Shown here: one piece after another, positions 19,151 to 28,822 of the stretch
Layout of the letters: every line of letters begins with the position of its first letter
How positions within the stretch are numbered: the first letter of the stretch is position 1
NCBI GenBank assembly: GCA_016839245.1
Contig: JAEOUN010000044.1
Coordinates: 1-63,740 of the forward strand
Length of the DNA: 63,740 nt
Direction: 5' to 3'
Source: Candidatus Thorarchaeota archaeon
Lineage (GTDB): Archaea; Asgardarchaeota; Thorarchaeia; Thorarchaeales; Thorarchaeaceae
Notes under the pieces: model-generated
The model's database searches: none
The model's input: only the letters and a program-made list of their open reading frames with translations
What the model was told of the DNA's origin: nothing
Program-made: the position numbers and the translations under genes

Positions 19151-19651
19151 TTAGAGATGTATTTTCCTCAAATCGCCAGTTGATGCTAGATTTGCATCTT
19201 GATATCTACCGTTTTGTTCACGAATTACAAGTGTGCCATCTGCCTTAAAATCCTCAATATATGAGCCTTCATTGACTCCCCATGCTACGATATCGGTATT
19301 TTCTCGTACATACATCAACGATTGAATAGCCCATTCACTCAGCTCTTCGATAGGTTCAACTTCATTCGGAGCGGTCTCACTTAATCCTATCCAATCATAG
19401 CGAACAACGCAGTAGTAGGGATCACCACTGAGTCTATTTGTAGATTGATCCATCGTAGTTCCTTCCCCGCGATAAACAACAGTTATTATCAACCATTTCC
19501 CGATCTCTTGAAAACTGATTGCTCCTTCGGGAGATTCATCCGTCCTGAAAGATCCATTATCTGTGTAATCATTCAACCATGGAAGAACCAAGTAATTCCT
19601 TATTCGATGTTCTATGCTATCCATCAATGCATTAGTCTTCATCTCGACCAT
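19151..19651 (-). CDS. Hypothetical soluble protein
   Basis: A 166-residue protein (ATG 19651; the frame extends to a TTG at 19684 with GGAGGT inside the extension, so the start is uncertain). It has no signal peptide and no membrane segment. Segments WLIITVVYRGEGT, YYCVVRYDWIGLSE and YIEDFKADGTLVIRE suggest a mixed beta fold. I do not recognise a family. It sits between the NosD-like gene and the DUF362 gene on the same strand, with gaps over 100 bases on both sides. Confidence 0.55.
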   Translation of the reverse strand: MVEMKTNALMDSIEHRIRNYLVLPWLNDYTDNGSFRTDESPEGAISFQEIGKWLIITVVYRGEGTTMDQSTNRLSGDPYYCVVRYDWIGLSETAPNEVEPIEELSEWAIQSLMYVRENTDIVAWGVNEGSYIEDFKADGTLVIREQNGRYQDANLASTGDLRKIHL

Positions 19652-19838
19652 CTTAATGTCAAATCGCGGACTACCTCCGTCCAACTAATGACGATATTTG
19701 CTGGAGAGATAGCTCTTTTATCAACTGCAAGAGAGAGTCGAAATGATGTAGGTTAGGATTCGTTCAAAATGGTGAGGAAGTCTAGATAATTTTACTAACA
19801 ATTATCCTGATTTTCCTGACACGATATGATAATGAAAC

Positions 19839-21059
19839 TTAGAAGAACGATGGACCTGTTTCATATTGATGTTTGGGAGGTTCCATAGCTGCTGTTTCAT
19901 TTGCAGAGAGTATCTCTACAAGTTTATATTTTGATGAACCCAACCCCCGTGCTTCACCATACTGTGCTACCTTGTACGGATCTTTGAGAGGTCCGTGAAT
20001 CAATTGGAATGGATGCAATTTCGCCTTGAGATTTGGATTCACTCGCATATACTTCTCAGGTATCTGCTTAATTATAGATTCATTCAGACCCTGTTTGGCA
20101 ATCAGATCCAATGTTGCGGTATCAACAGCAACAATGTCCCTGCTGGCAACAATTCCAATATCATCAATCACCGCAGGCATAGACATTCCCATGCAATCAC
20201 AGAAAGGAGTAATATCAAGAAGAAAATTAAGATGAAATATCTTAGAATCATCAAAACTATCGAGGATAATTTTTGCAGCAGCGGCCATCAATTCTTGGAA
20301 TGCGTCAAAGTTCTCAGGATTTATAGACCATCCAGTCTTTCCACCATCCGCCTCTACACATAGCTGCGTCCCACCGTGGCACTGGTCACATTCATAGAAC
20401 ATTAGTGATACCTTTCCAGTGTTATCATTCCAAGTGGGAGCATTTCTCGGACAAGCTTCTCGAAGCCTATCAAGGTGCTCTTTTGTCATCTTCTCCTCAT
20501 CGAAGTATTTGTCACGATGAACAATACCGTGAATTTTCTGCCACCTTGTTGGACCACTATATCCACCCAAAGCAATGTTTTTGAAAGCACCTCCATAACC
20601 GCAGGCTCCGTGTCCTTTTGAGTGTGTTAGATTTATGAGCACATCAGCATCAAGTAATGCTCCCGCGGCATTGATGTAGTCAATACCTTCGACATCAACC
20701 TTCTTCTTTGATACATAACCATCCCTAACACCAGCAACAGGTATAATTGGACAGCCACAAGTTTCATGTGTGTAACCCCGAAAAGCCGCTTGATACACTG
20801 CGGTGGGATTGTCTGTCACAAAGGGAAATGCACCTTGTTTTTTAATCGCCTCTACAATCCGTCTAACAAAGAAGACAGGAACAGTCTGATATCCATCATT
20901 GAAACCTAGATGCATCTTAACTGCAACCTTATCCCTCTTCGCGATAGTACTCAGATCAAGATACTCCAGAATTTTATCCAATTTTTCACTCATATTTGCA
21001 AACCGTGATGGAACACCAGAGATGGTAGATCCAAAATAAACCTCAGGAGTTGCTGTCAT
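19839..21059 (-). CDS. DUF362-type iron-sulfur/ligand-binding protein
   Basis: A 406-residue protein of the DUF362 family. Typical stretches are VAVKMHLG near the start, FVTDNPTAVY, DADVLINLTHSKGH followed by GYGGAFKNIALGG, and near the C terminus DDIGIVASRDIVAVDTATLDLI. Scattered Cys (CDQCHGGTQLC near residue 224, FCDCMG near 285) could hold an Fe-S cluster, as in some relatives that carry a ferredoxin domain. No separate 4Fe-4S ferredoxin motif is present. The molecular function of the family is not established. ATG 21059 start, divergent from the nitroreductase. Confidence 0.82.
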   Translation of the reverse strand: MTATPEVYFGSTISGVPSRFANMSEKLDKILEYLDLSTIAKRDKVAVKMHLGFNDGYQTVPVFFVRRIVEAIKKQGAFPFVTDNPTAVYQAAFRGYTHETCGCPIIPVAGVRDGYVSKKKVDVEGIDYINAAGALLDADVLINLTHSKGHGACGYGGAFKNIALGGYSGPTRWQKIHGIVHRDKYFDEEKMTKEHLDRLREACPRNAPTWNDNTGKVSLMFYECDQCHGGTQLCVEADGGKTGWSINPENFDAFQELMAAAAKIILDSFDDSKIFHLNFLLDITPFCDCMGMSMPAVIDDIGIVASRDIVAVDTATLDLIAKQGLNESIIKQIPEKYMRVNPNLKAKLHPFQLIHGPLKDPYKVAQYGEARGLGSSKYKLVEILSANETAAMEPPKHQYETGPSFF

Positions 21060-21217
21060 TATTAAACCTCTTTAGTTCGCACAGGAAAATATTTGTATCT
21101 TAATGGTTTGTTATATCAACCATATAAAAGGGTGACTATCTAAGAAGTTGCCGCAAGGAGAATAGATACTTGCGTGGTGCAGATTGCTAATATATATAGC
21201 ATGAAATCCGGTAGAGT

Positions 21218-21736
21218 ATGGACGCTCTTGAAGCAATATATACAAGACGAAGTATTAGAAAATTCGAACTGAAAGATATCCCTGATGAAGATATTACTAA
21301 AATCTTGAGGGCTGGCATGTGCGCTCCAACGGCAGGAAATCAACGACCATGGCAATTCATCGTTATAAAGGAGAGAGAGATGCTTAATCACATTATTGAA
21401 GCAAATCCATACTCTAAACAAATGTTACCTGATGTCCCTGTAGCAATAATGGTGTGTTTTGATAAGAATCGCGAAAAGTATGAGAATCGTTGGCAAATGG
21501 ACTGTGCAAATGCAACGCTGAGTATGTTACTTGCTACTCATAGCCTTGGCTATGGTGGACTATGGCTTGAGATATATCCAGTTGAAGATCGTATCAAAAT
21601 GATTCAGCAATCTTTCAATATGCCTAGTAATGCAATTCCGTTCGCATTAGTTACAATTGGTCATGCAGCAGAAAAAAAAGAACCTGTTGAAAAATTCGAT
21701 GAAACACTTGTTCATCATAATAGATGGGATGAGTAA
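21218..21736 (+). CDS. Nitroreductase-family FMN oxidoreductase
   Basis: A 172-residue member of the nitroreductase family. The N terminus reads EAIYTRRSIRKFELKDIPDE with the Arg residues that bind FMN phosphate. APTAGNQRPWQFIVI follows (the flavin-contacting Ser/Asn-type loop), and ANATLSMLLATHSLGYGGLW comes later. The short length fits the compact archaeal branch. Substrate unknown; relatives reduce nitro groups, quinones or flavins with NAD(P)H. It stands alone, with a TATA-rich region upstream at 21190-21200. Confidence 0.88.
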   Translation: MDALEAIYTRRSIRKFELKDIPDEDITKILRAGMCAPTAGNQRPWQFIVIKEREMLNHIIEANPYSKQMLPDVPVAIMVCFDKNREKYENRWQMDCANATLSMLLATHSLGYGGLWLEIYPVEDRIKMIQQSFNMPSNAIPFALVTIGHAAEKKEPVEKFDETLVHHNRWDE

Positions 21737-21873
21737 ATCGGAAAAAAATCAACTTCATGTGAAATTTAGTTGAATAGCCAATCACATGTTTGATTTTGAG
21801 CTTATTCTTGAATTAATTCATTTTTTAAATAATTACTGATTTATATACTGTCCATATCAAGGGGATCTTTTTG

Positions 21874-24800
21874 ATGACACCAAGAGAAAGAGAACAGAAC
21901 AGAGTGAGTCGAAAACTTTTGTCAGTTGGATTTGCGGTCATGATTGTCACATCATCAGTAGCGATAAGTACTATTACGTTTGCAAATAGTAGTAATCATG
22001 AAATTTTAAAATCCAACACACATATCGCTTATCCCACAAAATCGTGCAATATAGCATCGGTAACAACTGATTTGGGTACTTGGATATCATTTGATTCGTC
22101 AGAACCAGGAACACCAGCTGAAGCTCATGTTACAATTTCTGACACTTCAGGGATTACTATTGTTGCCGATTTTCATGGATTCTGGAGAAATAACTATACA
22201 ATAGCTGATACAGAATATGATGATCTCGATATGCCTGGCGCAAGTTCTATGGATGAAACTGGAAAACCGATGTTACCTTGTCTGTTCGAGTATCTTGAGA
22301 TACCTCATGATGTCGATGTTTCAATAGAAGTTATTAGCACGTGCACAGACAATACGAGTGAATACAATATCAGACCAGCCCCAGCTCCTGTCATTCCATC
22401 GTTAGTAGGGGATTCATCACTCAATGAATCCACTGATACTACTATACCAATTTCCTTTGATGCAATATATAATAGCAGCTCATACTTCCCTGGAGACTTG
22501 ACAAGTACAGAGGGAGAAACGAACTCAACTTCACTGATTATGAGAGGTCATAGACTACTAAGCATGATTTTCTATCCAGTTCAATATAATCCTCAATCTG
22601 GAAATTTGACAGCCTATTCACAGATTATTATCAAAGTAAAATACAGCAGTCCGGCACAGATTGAACCAATTAAAGAGAATCTACGTTCAATTGTATTCGA
22701 AACCATCATAGCTAATAGTATTTTAAATTATGACTCAAGTAATACTGAGTCCAATCCTAAAACTGGAGTACCTATAATTAACCTTGCTCAAATATTTACC
22801 CCAGTAATCATAGGAGCAGAGTACCTGATTATCACGACACAAGAATTCAAACATGAAGCTGATAGATTAGCAGAATGGAAAGAACGGAAAGGCGTTCCTA
22901 CAATAGTGTGGGTTGTAGATAAAGGAGCAGGAGATCAGATTAAACAAAACCTAGAAATCGCCTATAACACATGGCTTCCAGCACCAACCTATGTCTTACT
23001 CATGGGCGATGTTGAATTCATCCCTGCATGCTATGATGCAAGACATTTGACAACTTACTATCTACCTATAAACAATCATCTAGAAAGCGTTGGCTATATT
23101 GCGTCTGATTTAGGGTACTTCAATATTGAAGGAAATGGCTATCTCCCGGACATAATTTACGGTCGAATGTCGGTGGATACTCCAGAACAGGCAGGAATTC
23201 TCGTTAATAAGACTCTTCAATATGAACAGAATCCTCCATATAAACCGGCATTCTATACAAACGCACTATTTGCAGGATATTTTCAAGACCTTGCTGGAGG
23301 AAAAGATGGAATAGAAGATGAAGGATTTCCGTTTATCTACGCACTAGAGAGAGTCAGATATTACATGAAGACTATGTATAACATTCACATCAACTACTCA
23401 AGTCCTTGTATTGATTGGCTTGATTTGGGCATTACAATGGCAGATTTGAAATTCGATGATCCATTGTATGGATCAAATTCAGTCTCAGACTCAATCTCAC
23501 CAGATTATCCTAACTTCGAGTGGATAGCTGGCTATTATAATGATGAATGGCCTGAACTCGCTAGAGCAGAAATATCACCAAATATCAATGCAGGAAGATT
23601 CTTAGTTCTGTACTATGATCATGGTGGATCTAAAAACATGATTAGCCTTTTAGGCAAGAGAGACTATGTAGAGGGGTGGGACAATCCATATTATGACACC
23701 TCTTTCTTTTCGGACCTAACAAATGGGAACATGACTCCTCTCTTCATCAATATAGCTTGTAGCACAGGTTGGTATGATGGAGAGCATGATGAAGATTATT
23801 TATATTATCCAAATGGCATCAGTGATTATTCCAACAAATTTGCGGATTTGTCGACCGAGTGTTTTGCTGAAGAGATTACAAGGCTAGAAGGAGGAGGTGC
23901 AGTTGCAGCAATTGCAGCGTCTCGTCTATCAATAGCAGATGCTAGTGCGCACCTTATGGATGGAATAATACAGGCATTTTGGCCAAGTTATCTGCAATCC
24001 TCGAATCAACCAATTTACGAAATGGGCGCAGCACTTGTATATGGCAAGTTGTATGTAAGTAGAGATTCCAGACTGGATGGATTCAAGGCTAGAACCACCT
24101 TTGAGGAGTACAATTTCTTTGGAGACCCTGAAACACAATTATGGACAAGCAATCCTTCCAATTTCACAGTCTCGTATCCAAAATCAATTGGAACATCAGA
24201 ACCTCAGGAATTTGTCGTGACTGTTCGAAATAAGGAAACAGGGATACCTGTCAATTTTGCAAAAGTCTGTATCCAACAAGATGGTGCAATCTATCAGGTA
24301 GGATATACAAATCTACAAGGGCAAGTCATTTTTAATGTCAATCCTACAAGTTCACTTTCACACATCAATGTGACCGTGACAAAACACAACTATAGACCGT
24401 ACATGGGCAGTATGCGCGTCTATGATAGTGATGCCAGTATTTTGATTTGGCCTCTATATGGGCCAGTACATCACCATGTCAATATATCACGAGTAGGCTT
24501 TCCACTGACTGAGCCCGTTTGGATTTACTTCGATAATGTCCATGTAGGAACCATAGATATTGGAGAAAGATTTGAGTTCATAGAGGTTCCAAGTGGAGAC
24601 AGTGGATTCGTCAATGTCTGGTTGGCTGTACCTAACGGTGACATGATTGATTGGAATCCAGTTGCTGTTGCACGATTTGAACGCTACTCATTAGATGAAG
24701 GACCAGATCCTTTCATCTATTCACAATATGATGCAAGTACTTGGGATGTTACAGGAGATCAGTTCGTCTGGGACAATCCGGATATTGTTGTGGATGGGAA

Positions 24801-25461
24801 TACCGTTTCAGTAACTGTTCATAATAGAGGAATTGATTCATCTATAGGAACTAAGGTCACTCTTTCGTATTCACCACACCTTGGAGGATTGACCTGGTAT
24901 ATTGTCGATACTAAAACATTGCCAAGCGTTGCTGGAACAATTTCATTCACATTGACAGCCATTCCTCAGGCAGAATGTTTGAGGGTAGATTTATTCCATG
25001 AGAAGGAGAGAACTCAAAATGAGATAAATAATATAGGATTCGATTGCAGCGGGATAATTGAAATGAGTTCTCCCGGAGTTGGTAATTTCCTTATTGGAAA
25101 TCCATCGTGTTTACCAAGATATGTAACTGTAAATGTGCGACAACTTGGAGAATATGAGGATGTCTGGAATGCTACTGTAAAGGAATATTCTTCACGAGTT
25201 TTGAATCCTGGTCAATGCGAGAGTGTTCTATTAATTCTTGATTCACTCTATAATTTGGCAAGCAATGAATCTCGCCTTTTCGAGGTCGAAATCTGTATTA
25301 ATAATAGATGTGTCGGAGGAATGGTCTTCAATGCAACAAAGCGTATACCGGAGGGTATTAATCTTGTCACGGTTGCAATAATTGGAGGAGTAGGATTACT
25401 TGCGGTAATAGCGATATACTTTAGTAAAGATCGCATTCGAACAACAATGTCAAGATCATGA
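21874..25461 (+). CDS. Gingipain-like C25 family cysteine peptidase, membrane anchored
   Basis: A 1195-residue secreted protease. It carries an N-terminal membrane/signal helix, a propeptide-like region of about 280 residues and a C25 catalytic domain. YLIITTQEF and YVLLMGDVEFIPA are characteristic of the gingipain fold. The catalytic pair is His583 in YDHGGSKN and Cys629 in NIACSTGW. Ig-like and CARDB-like beta domains follow, then a C-terminal membrane helix (about residues 1165-1185) with a basic tail. It should cleave proteins outside the cell. TTTATATAC at 21840-21848 is a likely TATA box. GGGGAT 7 bases before the start supports ATG 21874 over TTG 21871. Confidence 0.85.
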   Translation: MTPREREQNRVSRKLLSVGFAVMIVTSSVAISTITFANSSNHEILKSNTHIAYPTKSCNIASVTTDLGTWISFDSSEPGTPAEAHVTISDTSGITIVADFHGFWRNNYTIADTEYDDLDMPGASSMDETGKPMLPCLFEYLEIPHDVDVSIEVISTCTDNTSEYNIRPAPAPVIPSLVGDSSLNESTDTTIPISFDAIYNSSSYFPGDLTSTEGETNSTSLIMRGHRLLSMIFYPVQYNPQSGNLTAYSQIIIKVKYSSPAQIEPIKENLRSIVFETIIANSILNYDSSNTESNPKTGVPIINLAQIFTPVIIGAEYLIITTQEFKHEADRLAEWKERKGVPTIVWVVDKGAGDQIKQNLEIAYNTWLPAPTYVLLMGDVEFIPACYDARHLTTYYLPINNHLESVGYIASDLGYFNIEGNGYLPDIIYGRMSVDTPEQAGILVNKTLQYEQNPPYKPAFYTNALFAGYFQDLAGGKDGIEDEGFPFIYALERVRYYMKTMYNIHINYSSPCIDWLDLGITMADLKFDDPLYGSNSVSDSISPDYPNFEWIAGYYNDEWPELARAEISPNINAGRFLVLYYDHGGSKNMISLLGKRDYVEGWDNPYYDTSFFSDLTNGNMTPLFINIACSTGWYDGEHDEDYLYYPNGISDYSNKFADLSTECFAEEITRLEGGGAVAAIAASRLSIADASAHLMDGIIQAFWPSYLQSSNQPIYEMGAALVYGKLYVSRDSRLDGFKARTTFEEYNFFGDPETQLWTSNPSNFTVSYPKSIGTSEPQEFVVTVRNKETGIPVNFAKVCIQQDGAIYQVGYTNLQGQVIFNVNPTSSLSHINVTVTKHNYRPYMGSMRVYDSDASILIWPLYGPVHHHVNISRVGFPLTEPVWIYFDNVHVGTIDIGERFEFIEVPSGDSGFVNVWLAVPNGDMIDWNPVAVARFERYSLDEGPDPFIYSQYDASTWDVTGDQFVWDNPDIVVDGNTVSVTVHNRGIDSSIGTKVTLSYSPHLGGLTWYIVDTKTLPSVAGTISFTLTAIPQAECLRVDLFHEKERTQNEINNIGFDCSGIIEMSSPGVGNFLIGNPSCLPRYVTVNVRQLGEYEDVWNATVKEYSSRVLNPGQCESVLLILDSLYNLASNESRLFEVEICINNRCVGGMVFNATKRIPEGINLVTVAIIGGVGLLAVIAIYFSKDRIRTTMSRS

Positions 25462-25571
25462 AAACCGTAATTTCCTAAGACCTCGTGAATATTTCTTAAT
25501 TTCATAGCTGGATTTTTAAGGAACCTAACATAGATATTTTGATTACTCGCGCCACAGGAGGAATATGAAAA

Positions 25572-25685
25572 ATGGATTGGCGTGATATTCTAATTGTCAT
25601 ACTCATCATAGTAATTATCATTCTGCTTATCGAAGGTTTGAATTTCATTAATATTATTCCAAATGTTGGCGATGCGTACCCATAA
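25572..25685 (+). CDS. 37-residue single-helix membrane peptide
   Basis: A short open frame, MDWRDILIVI followed by a run of Ile, Val and Leu and then EGLNFIN, preceded by a GGAGGAA ribosome site 9 bases before the ATG. One membrane helix is followed by a conserved-looking Glu. A very similar peptide is encoded at 27543-27635. Function unknown. The paired occurrence plus good ribosome sites make it more than a chance frame. Confidence 0.55.
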   Translation: MDWRDILIVILIIVIIILLIEGLNFINIIPNVGDAYP

Positions 25686-25785
25686 CCAAATCATTCGATA
25701 GCTGGGATGGCTGCAATGGTCATATACTAAAACAGTAGATGGTATTAAAGATGTAAGGCAAGATTGTCATTAATTCAATCAAATC

Positions 25786-27279
25786 TCACAGTCTATTCTG
25801 AAGACTCTCGAAATATGGTTTCAAATACTCAAGGCCTTTTTTCTCTGAAAGCAATTGAAGTTGAGGAATAATCTCCCTTAGCAGCTCATCATTATTACTT
25901 AGAAGAGCAACATCAGCCTTAAGCAATAAAGCTAAACCGAGGAACCCAGGCAAATCCTCATTGATGGCTCTTTCTTCCAATACTGCTAACGAAGGAGACA
26001 CAATTTCATCAGTGCTAGAGGATAAAATTTCCACCTTTGCCAGTTGATGCAGAAAAATAAGCTCCAATAGCAGCCAAGTTCCTTTTTGCTCGAAGATTTT
26101 TATTCCTTCTTCAATACTACTCAATGCTAAAGGAAAATCACCTTGTTCAACTTCCATAATTCCTGTAACAAAATGAAGCCAAGCAATATGGTCTTCATTC
26201 CCTGACTTCACGATGGATTCTCTCACTGAATCAATTAAAGCCTGCGCCTCTATTAGTCGTTTCAGTAGAATGAGTGACCAAACTTGACTCATGATAGCAT
26301 AGTTGATTAGATATGGCCTGCCACGAAATTGGTCTTCTGCCATTTGCCCCCACTCAAGGCCTGATTCAGGTTCGCCAATTGCATTGTAAAAGATAGAAAG
26401 AAAGGAAGCAGCATTTCCTATTTCAAGACCTACTCTTTCCCTAATTGTGACAGCTTCAAGACATCCTTCTATCGCATTATCAAATTCACCCTTTATCGAA
26501 TCAAGAAGACTTAGATAATAGAGAATGTTCGCAAAGTAAGATGGAATTCCAAGTGAGGAATCAACAATCTGATATGCTTCTTCTAATGCCTTCCTCGATT
26601 CTGTTCTATCAAAATTCATCTTGATACTACCCAATAGTGTCAGAAAATTTGCTTTTCGAAGTTGGTCATCATACTTATCTGCAATTTGAATACCTCGTTC
26701 TAGAGATCTAATGCGTTCGTTAACATCACCATCTACTTGCGCACGAATTGCTAGGTAATCACACAAGACAATTTCATAGAAACCAAAATCTGGATTGCTA
26801 GCTATGAGCTCCTGAATGTTATTCATAAGGGATGTTGGATACATTGTTTCAGGATAATTTCGCATATCAATTTCAAACTTAATCAAATTCATCTCAAGAG
26901 CTAACCAATCCTCTGGTTGCAATTTTAGAACAGCATCAGCTAACTCGTGTACCTTTTCTGCATCCCTGTAAGTGCCCTGATATACAGAAGAATAGAAAAG
27001 ATTTGGACCAAGAATCAGGTGATGTCCATATTTTTCTCGAATTTTATCAATGAGTTTGTAATTGTGTCCGATCATAGAAAAATGAATGGCAAAATAGACC
27101 ACCATGACTGGACTATCATTGTTTATGACCATATTATCTAATTTCTCGACAAAATCGCAATAGTCCGTTGCCTCTCTCATAACATTTTCTAACACAGTTT
27201 TTGTCTGCTCATCAATAAAAGAGAAATACTGAGTTATCGTTCCTATAGGTTTCACTAGCTTGCTCCCTCTATATAGCAT
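25786..27279 (-). CDS. TPR-repeat-like helical protein
   Basis: A 497-residue soluble all-helical protein made of degenerate 34-residue repeats with the TPR pattern (for example ANFLTLLGSIKMNFDRTES, YLSLLDSIKGEFDNAIEGC, VTGIMEVEQGDFPLALSSIE). This is a protein-interaction scaffold; no enzymatic domain is seen. Similar archaeal proteins often act with regulators or kinases, but nothing next door shows a partner. ATG 27279 is the longest start; GTG 27258, preceded by GAGGGAG, is an alternative. Confidence 0.75.
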   Translation of the reverse strand: MLYRGSKLVKPIGTITQYFSFIDEQTKTVLENVMREATDYCDFVEKLDNMVINNDSPVMVVYFAIHFSMIGHNYKLIDKIREKYGHHLILGPNLFYSSVYQGTYRDAEKVHELADAVLKLQPEDWLALEMNLIKFEIDMRNYPETMYPTSLMNNIQELIASNPDFGFYEIVLCDYLAIRAQVDGDVNERIRSLERGIQIADKYDDQLRKANFLTLLGSIKMNFDRTESRKALEEAYQIVDSSLGIPSYFANILYYLSLLDSIKGEFDNAIEGCLEAVTIRERVGLEIGNAASFLSIFYNAIGEPESGLEWGQMAEDQFRGRPYLINYAIMSQVWSLILLKRLIEAQALIDSVRESIVKSGNEDHIAWLHFVTGIMEVEQGDFPLALSSIEEGIKIFEQKGTWLLLELIFLHQLAKVEILSSSTDEIVSPSLAVLEERAINEDLPGFLGLALLLKADVALLSNNDELLREIIPQLQLLSEKKGLEYLKPYFESLQNRL

Positions 27280-27542
27280 TTGGAAAGTCTAAACGCTATA
27301 AAGAGATGAACTTTAAGAAATATCTTTCCTTAACTCAAAACATACCTGCCAATTTACTATTGGCCTCTTTGGGAGCTATAGGTTATTGCCAAATATTTCT
27401 TATCCAAGACATATCCATTCTAATAAATGCATGAAAGATATTCTCGTTATATTTCACTCGACGCTCGTTATCAGCTTTAAAGTCAAATATTTTAATTCAT
27501 TTGTCTATTTAATAAACTATGATGATTCTAGGAGGAGTTTAG

Positions 27543-27635
27543 TTGGAAAGACATGACATAATAATAATCATTATTTTTTTCATTCTCTTTGTCCTTATAT
27601 TGTTGGAATCCTTTGGTGTCATTTATTTTATGTAG
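27543..27635 (+). CDS. 30-residue single-helix membrane peptide
   Basis: Begins at TTG 27543 with AGGAGGAG 5 bases upstream. It reads MERHDIIIII, then a hydrophobic stretch, then LLESFGVIYFM. Its plan (charged Arg/Asp start, hydrophobic helix, Glu after the helix) matches the peptide at 25572-25685. An AT-rich promoter-like TTTAATTC lies about 50 bases upstream. Function unknown. Confidence 0.5.
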   Translation: MERHDIIIIIIFFILFVLILLESFGVIYFM

Positions 27636-27749
27636 AAAATGAACGAATCTTCAAGAATTACTATCATTTGTCAATGAATAATTAGAATTGTATAATTACA
27701 GAATATTGTGGCAGGTCTGTTCCAGTCTACATAGGTTGATTTGCTGCAT

Positions 27750-28628
27750 TCATTGTTGCTCTTTGGCATAATTGTCTGCGCAAGCATTCGAACAAAATGA
27801 TTGAGTCTTGTTTTCAATCTCACGTAAGACCATAGAATCAGGAGAGATGGGGTCTCCACAATAGGAACAAATGCTATCCATATCAGGAGTTGAACCACAT
27901 GAAGGTGTCAATACGATACTCTTAATTCTACGTTGCAATTTCATGAATTCTTCATTATCAGATAGGAAAATATAGGCTAGTCCTTGAAGCATGTCACTCA
28001 GCGCGGTTGATTCCACATCTACCTCTTTGAGGTGCATTGCCAAATATTCCATTGCTTCGTCAACCATCTCAACTTGTCTGATCATCAGGTCTTCCAAATA
28101 GTTCCATTTCTTCTCATTGAGATTAATCTCGAGACCCTCTTTGAAAAGCTTTTGATAACTATCAACAACATCTCCACTCATCTTCGAGTCAACGATAACA
28201 AACACCTTTGCAGCTCGCCTATAATATACTCCACGTTTACTCTTAGCATCTCCTTCATCTCGTGTCGAGAATTCTTCCACTAGACCTTGTTCAACGAGTT
28301 TAGGTAGATGATAATAGCAATTATACTTCGAGACCTCAATTTCAGGAAGATACTGCTCTACATTTGCAACTATCTCAGGTACTGTCAACCAGTATCGTTG
28401 GATCTTCTTCTCCTCGACGATAGTAGTCTTGACCTTTGTTCCATCCTCCTTTACTATCACTTGAGTAGTTGGCTCACTCTCCATAATCATCTCAGTACCA
28501 TAGCGTAGTGCAACAAGGATTGCACGGCGAATTGGATCAATGAAAGATTCCACGAGTTCAGGATCTGTCACTGGAACGTAGCTCCGCACCTTAGTATTAG
28601 GGAGGTCTGGCAATGATTCAGAAGTCAA
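27750..28628 (-). CDS. Winged-helix transcriptional regulator with C-terminal zinc-binding (TRASH-like) motif
   Basis: A 292-residue regulator. The N-terminal half is an ArsR-like winged helix (SFIDPIRRAILVALRYG, then LTVPEIVANVEQYLPEIEVSKYNCYYHLPKLVEQGLVEEF, residues about 27-120). The C terminus carries CSYCGDPI and, about 20 residues on, FCSNACADNY, a four-Cys treble-clef of the TRASH/FCS type likely to bind a metal. It starts at TTG 28628 after GGTGGT. Three copies of an inverted repeat (GTRTA-N5-TACAC) lie directly upstream, the nearest 15 bases from the start codon, so it most likely represses itself and the divergent small gene. Signal could be a metal or redox state. Confidence 0.82.
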   Translation of the reverse strand: MTSESLPDLPNTKVRSYVPVTDPELVESFIDPIRRAILVALRYGTEMIMESEPTTQVIVKEDGTKVKTTIVEEKKIQRYWLTVPEIVANVEQYLPEIEVSKYNCYYHLPKLVEQGLVEEFSTRDEGDAKSKRGVYYRRAAKVFVIVDSKMSGDVVDSYQKLFKEGLEINLNEKKWNYLEDLMIRQVEMVDEAMEYLAMHLKEVDVESTALSDMLQGLAYIFLSDNEEFMKLQRRIKSIVLTPSCGSTPDMDSICSYCGDPISPDSMVLREIENKTQSFCSNACADNYAKEQQ

Positions 28629-28642
28629 GACACCACCACATT

Positions 28643-28657
28643 GTGTACTTTATACAC
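28643..28657. promoter_or_regulatory. Operator copy 1, GTGTA-N5-TACAC
   Basis: Perfect inverted repeat GTGTA CTTTA TACAC, followed by TTT, 15 bases upstream of the regulator's start codon. It is the copy closest to the regulator gene and is expected to block its own transcription. Confidence 0.65.
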
Positions 28658-28712
28658 TTTAGATGATAATTGTTAGGTTGATTGCACTTATATGGCTTAT
28701 TATTGATATAAT

Positions 28713-28727
28713 GTATAATTTTTACAC
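28713..28727. promoter_or_regulatory. Operator copy 2, GTATA-N5-TACAC
   Basis: GTATA ATTTT TACAC, with one mismatch in the left arm and the same TACACTTT right arm as the other two copies. It is centred 70 bases from copy 1 and 42 bases from copy 3, between the two divergent promoters. Confidence 0.6.
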
Positions 28728-28754
28728 TTTAATAATGAATAAGTTTATAAGTAA

Positions 28755-28769
28755 GTGTAATATTTACAC
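28755..28769. promoter_or_regulatory. Operator copy 3, GTGTA-N5-TACAC, next to TATA box of the small gene
   Basis: Perfect inverted repeat GTGTA ATATT TACAC, followed by TTT. It begins 4 bases after a TATA box TTTATAAG (28744-28751), i.e. between TATA and the expected transcription start of the plus-strand small gene. This is a typical archaeal repressor position. Confidence 0.65.
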
Positions 28770-28822
28770 TTTCATAGGAACAAACTACACAAAGTAAACT
28801 GTTCACTAAAGAGGCGATAGAT

